The notes under the pieces were generated by a model. It saw only the letters and a program-made list of their open reading frames with translations, was not told the origin of the DNA and did not search any database. Shown piece after piece: positions 7,413 to 7,730 of a stretch of DNA of 7,730 nucleotides (position 1 is the stretch's first letter; each line of letters opens with the position of its first letter). The translations under genes were made by a program, and so were the position numbers. The stretch comes from an uncultured Eubacteriales bacterium (GTDB lineage Bacteria; Bacillota; Clostridia; Oscillospirales; Oscillospiraceae), in contig USAC01000085.1 in assembly GCA_900552475.1 (NCBI GenBank), positions 1-7,730 of the forward strand, in the 5' to 3' direction.

Positions 7413-7441
7413 TTGACAACGGAGCGCTGATGTGGTAACCT
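7413..7441 (+). promoter_or_regulatory. Tandem promoter P2 (putative rRNA operon)
   Basis: TTGACA (7413-7418), 17-base spacer, TAACCT (7436-7441). It lies exactly 100 bases after P1 and shares the 11-mer GTACTTGACAA (7409-7419) and a GATGTG one base before the -10 with P3. A CCGC/GCGG hairpin (7453-7464) follows the start site. The -35 is also the right arm of an inverted repeat with GTTGTCA (7388-7394). Confidence 0.75.
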
Positions 7442-7498
7442 AAGTAAGCTGTCCGCGAGGGCGGGTCACAAAAGGTTGAAAGTCGAAGAAAAAAGTAC

Positions 7499-7527
7499 TT
7501 GACAAGCGAAACCCGATGTGATATAAT
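7499..7527 (+). promoter_or_regulatory. Tandem promoter P3, full consensus (putative rRNA operon)
   Basis: TTGACA (7499-7504), 17-base spacer and TATAAT (7522-7527): a full match to both consensus boxes, so expected to be very strong. Start near 7534. It lies 86 bases after P2. Weak pairing of 7532-7538 with 7543-7549 could form a hairpin at the transcript 5' end. Confidence 0.85.
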
Positions 7528-7533
7528 AAAAGT

Positions 7534-7730
7534 GTTCCGCATGGAGCGTGTACCTTGTAAATTAAACAATGAACGAAACGAAAAACACCAGACGTTGTAC
7601 AGAAATGTACAAACGAAGCTTGCTTCGGACGGGTTAAGTCAATTACCGGTCGAAGTAAGGATAAAAAGTTTTTGAAGCTATGGAAATAGCTCTATGAAAA
7701 GATTTAGGCGGCGAAAGCCGTATAAATACA
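7534..7730 (+). other. Non-coding leader, probably of an rRNA operon (16S not reached)
   Basis: No credible reading frame is present. The leader contains compact hairpins: TTGTACA/TGTACAA with a GAAA loop (7595-7612); CGAAG/CTTCG with a CTTG loop (7614-7627); AGCTAT/ATAGCT with a GGAA loop (7676-7691); CGGC/GCCG with a GAAA loop (7709-7720). Three strong tandem promoters plus a long structured untranslated leader are the usual front end of a Firmicute rRNA operon. The conserved AGAGTTTGATC start of 16S rRNA is not in the window, so this is inference; a tRNA cluster or another abundant stable RNA is the alternative. Confidence 0.6.
7688..7700 (+). promoter_or_regulatory. boxA-like antitermination sequence (candidate)
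   Basis: AGCTCTATGAAAA resembles the rRNA antitermination boxA element (TGCTCTTTGAAAA-like), with two differences by eye, and lies close to the expected 16S gene. It would be bound by NusB-NusE in the leader RNA. It overlaps the right arm of the hairpin at 7676-7691. Short and therefore tentative. Confidence 0.35.

Noticed and set aside
7282..7569. 95-codon minus-strand frame at the right end
   Set aside because: It lies across three strong plus-strand promoters and shows no domain or ribosome site.
7614..7635. Resemblance to the 16S rRNA variable region 1 hairpin (CTTG loop followed by GGACGGGT)
   Set aside because: The flanking sequence does not match 16S on either side; the likeness is limited to a common stable tetraloop and a few following bases.

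Overview
The window looks like chromosome of a moderately GC-rich anaerobic Firmicute, most likely a clostridial (Oscillospiraceae-like) gut bacterium. That is an inference. It rests on strong AGGAGG-type ribosome binding sites, sigma-A promoters with 17-base spacers, a clostridial-type 'reverse' rubrerythrin, an EF-G paralogue of clostridial type, and a tandem-promoter array like those in front of Firmicute rRNA operons. No mobile element, CRISPR array or tRNA gene was seen.

Layout. On the minus strand, 1-1802 is typA/bipA, cut at its last few codons by the window edge. A 304-base AT-rich divergent promoter region (1803-2106) separates it from a plus-strand EF-G paralogue (2107-4158), which ends in a strong intrinsic terminator. 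Next comes a monocistronic reverse rubrerythrin (4351-4920) with its own promoter and two perfect palindromes around it. A perfect 20-bp bidirectional terminator separates this gene from a convergent small membrane protein of the DUF5684 type (5027-5431, minus). The gap 5519-5826 holds divergent promoters and a possible structured small RNA. A zinc-ribbon membrane protein with a Trp/Asp-rich tail (5827-6420) and a lipoprotein polysaccharide deacetylase (6469-7194) follow as a likely two-gene operon. The last 536 bases have no credible gene. They carry three tandem TTGACA-type promoters and a hairpin-rich leader, which I read as the front of an rRNA operon whose 16S gene would start just beyond the window.

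How the genes relate. TypA and the EF-G paralogue are both ribosome-binding GTPases sharing one divergent control region. The rubrerythrin is a peroxide-detoxification unit for an anaerobe. The deacetylase is a lipid-anchored cell-envelope enzyme, and the zinc-ribbon protein upstream may be co-expressed with it. The most interesting points are the altered GTPase motifs of the EF-G paralogue, the possible unclassified RNA, the palindromes at the rubrerythrin promoter, and the tetraloop hairpins in the putative rRNA leader. I found no convincing new multi-gene system.
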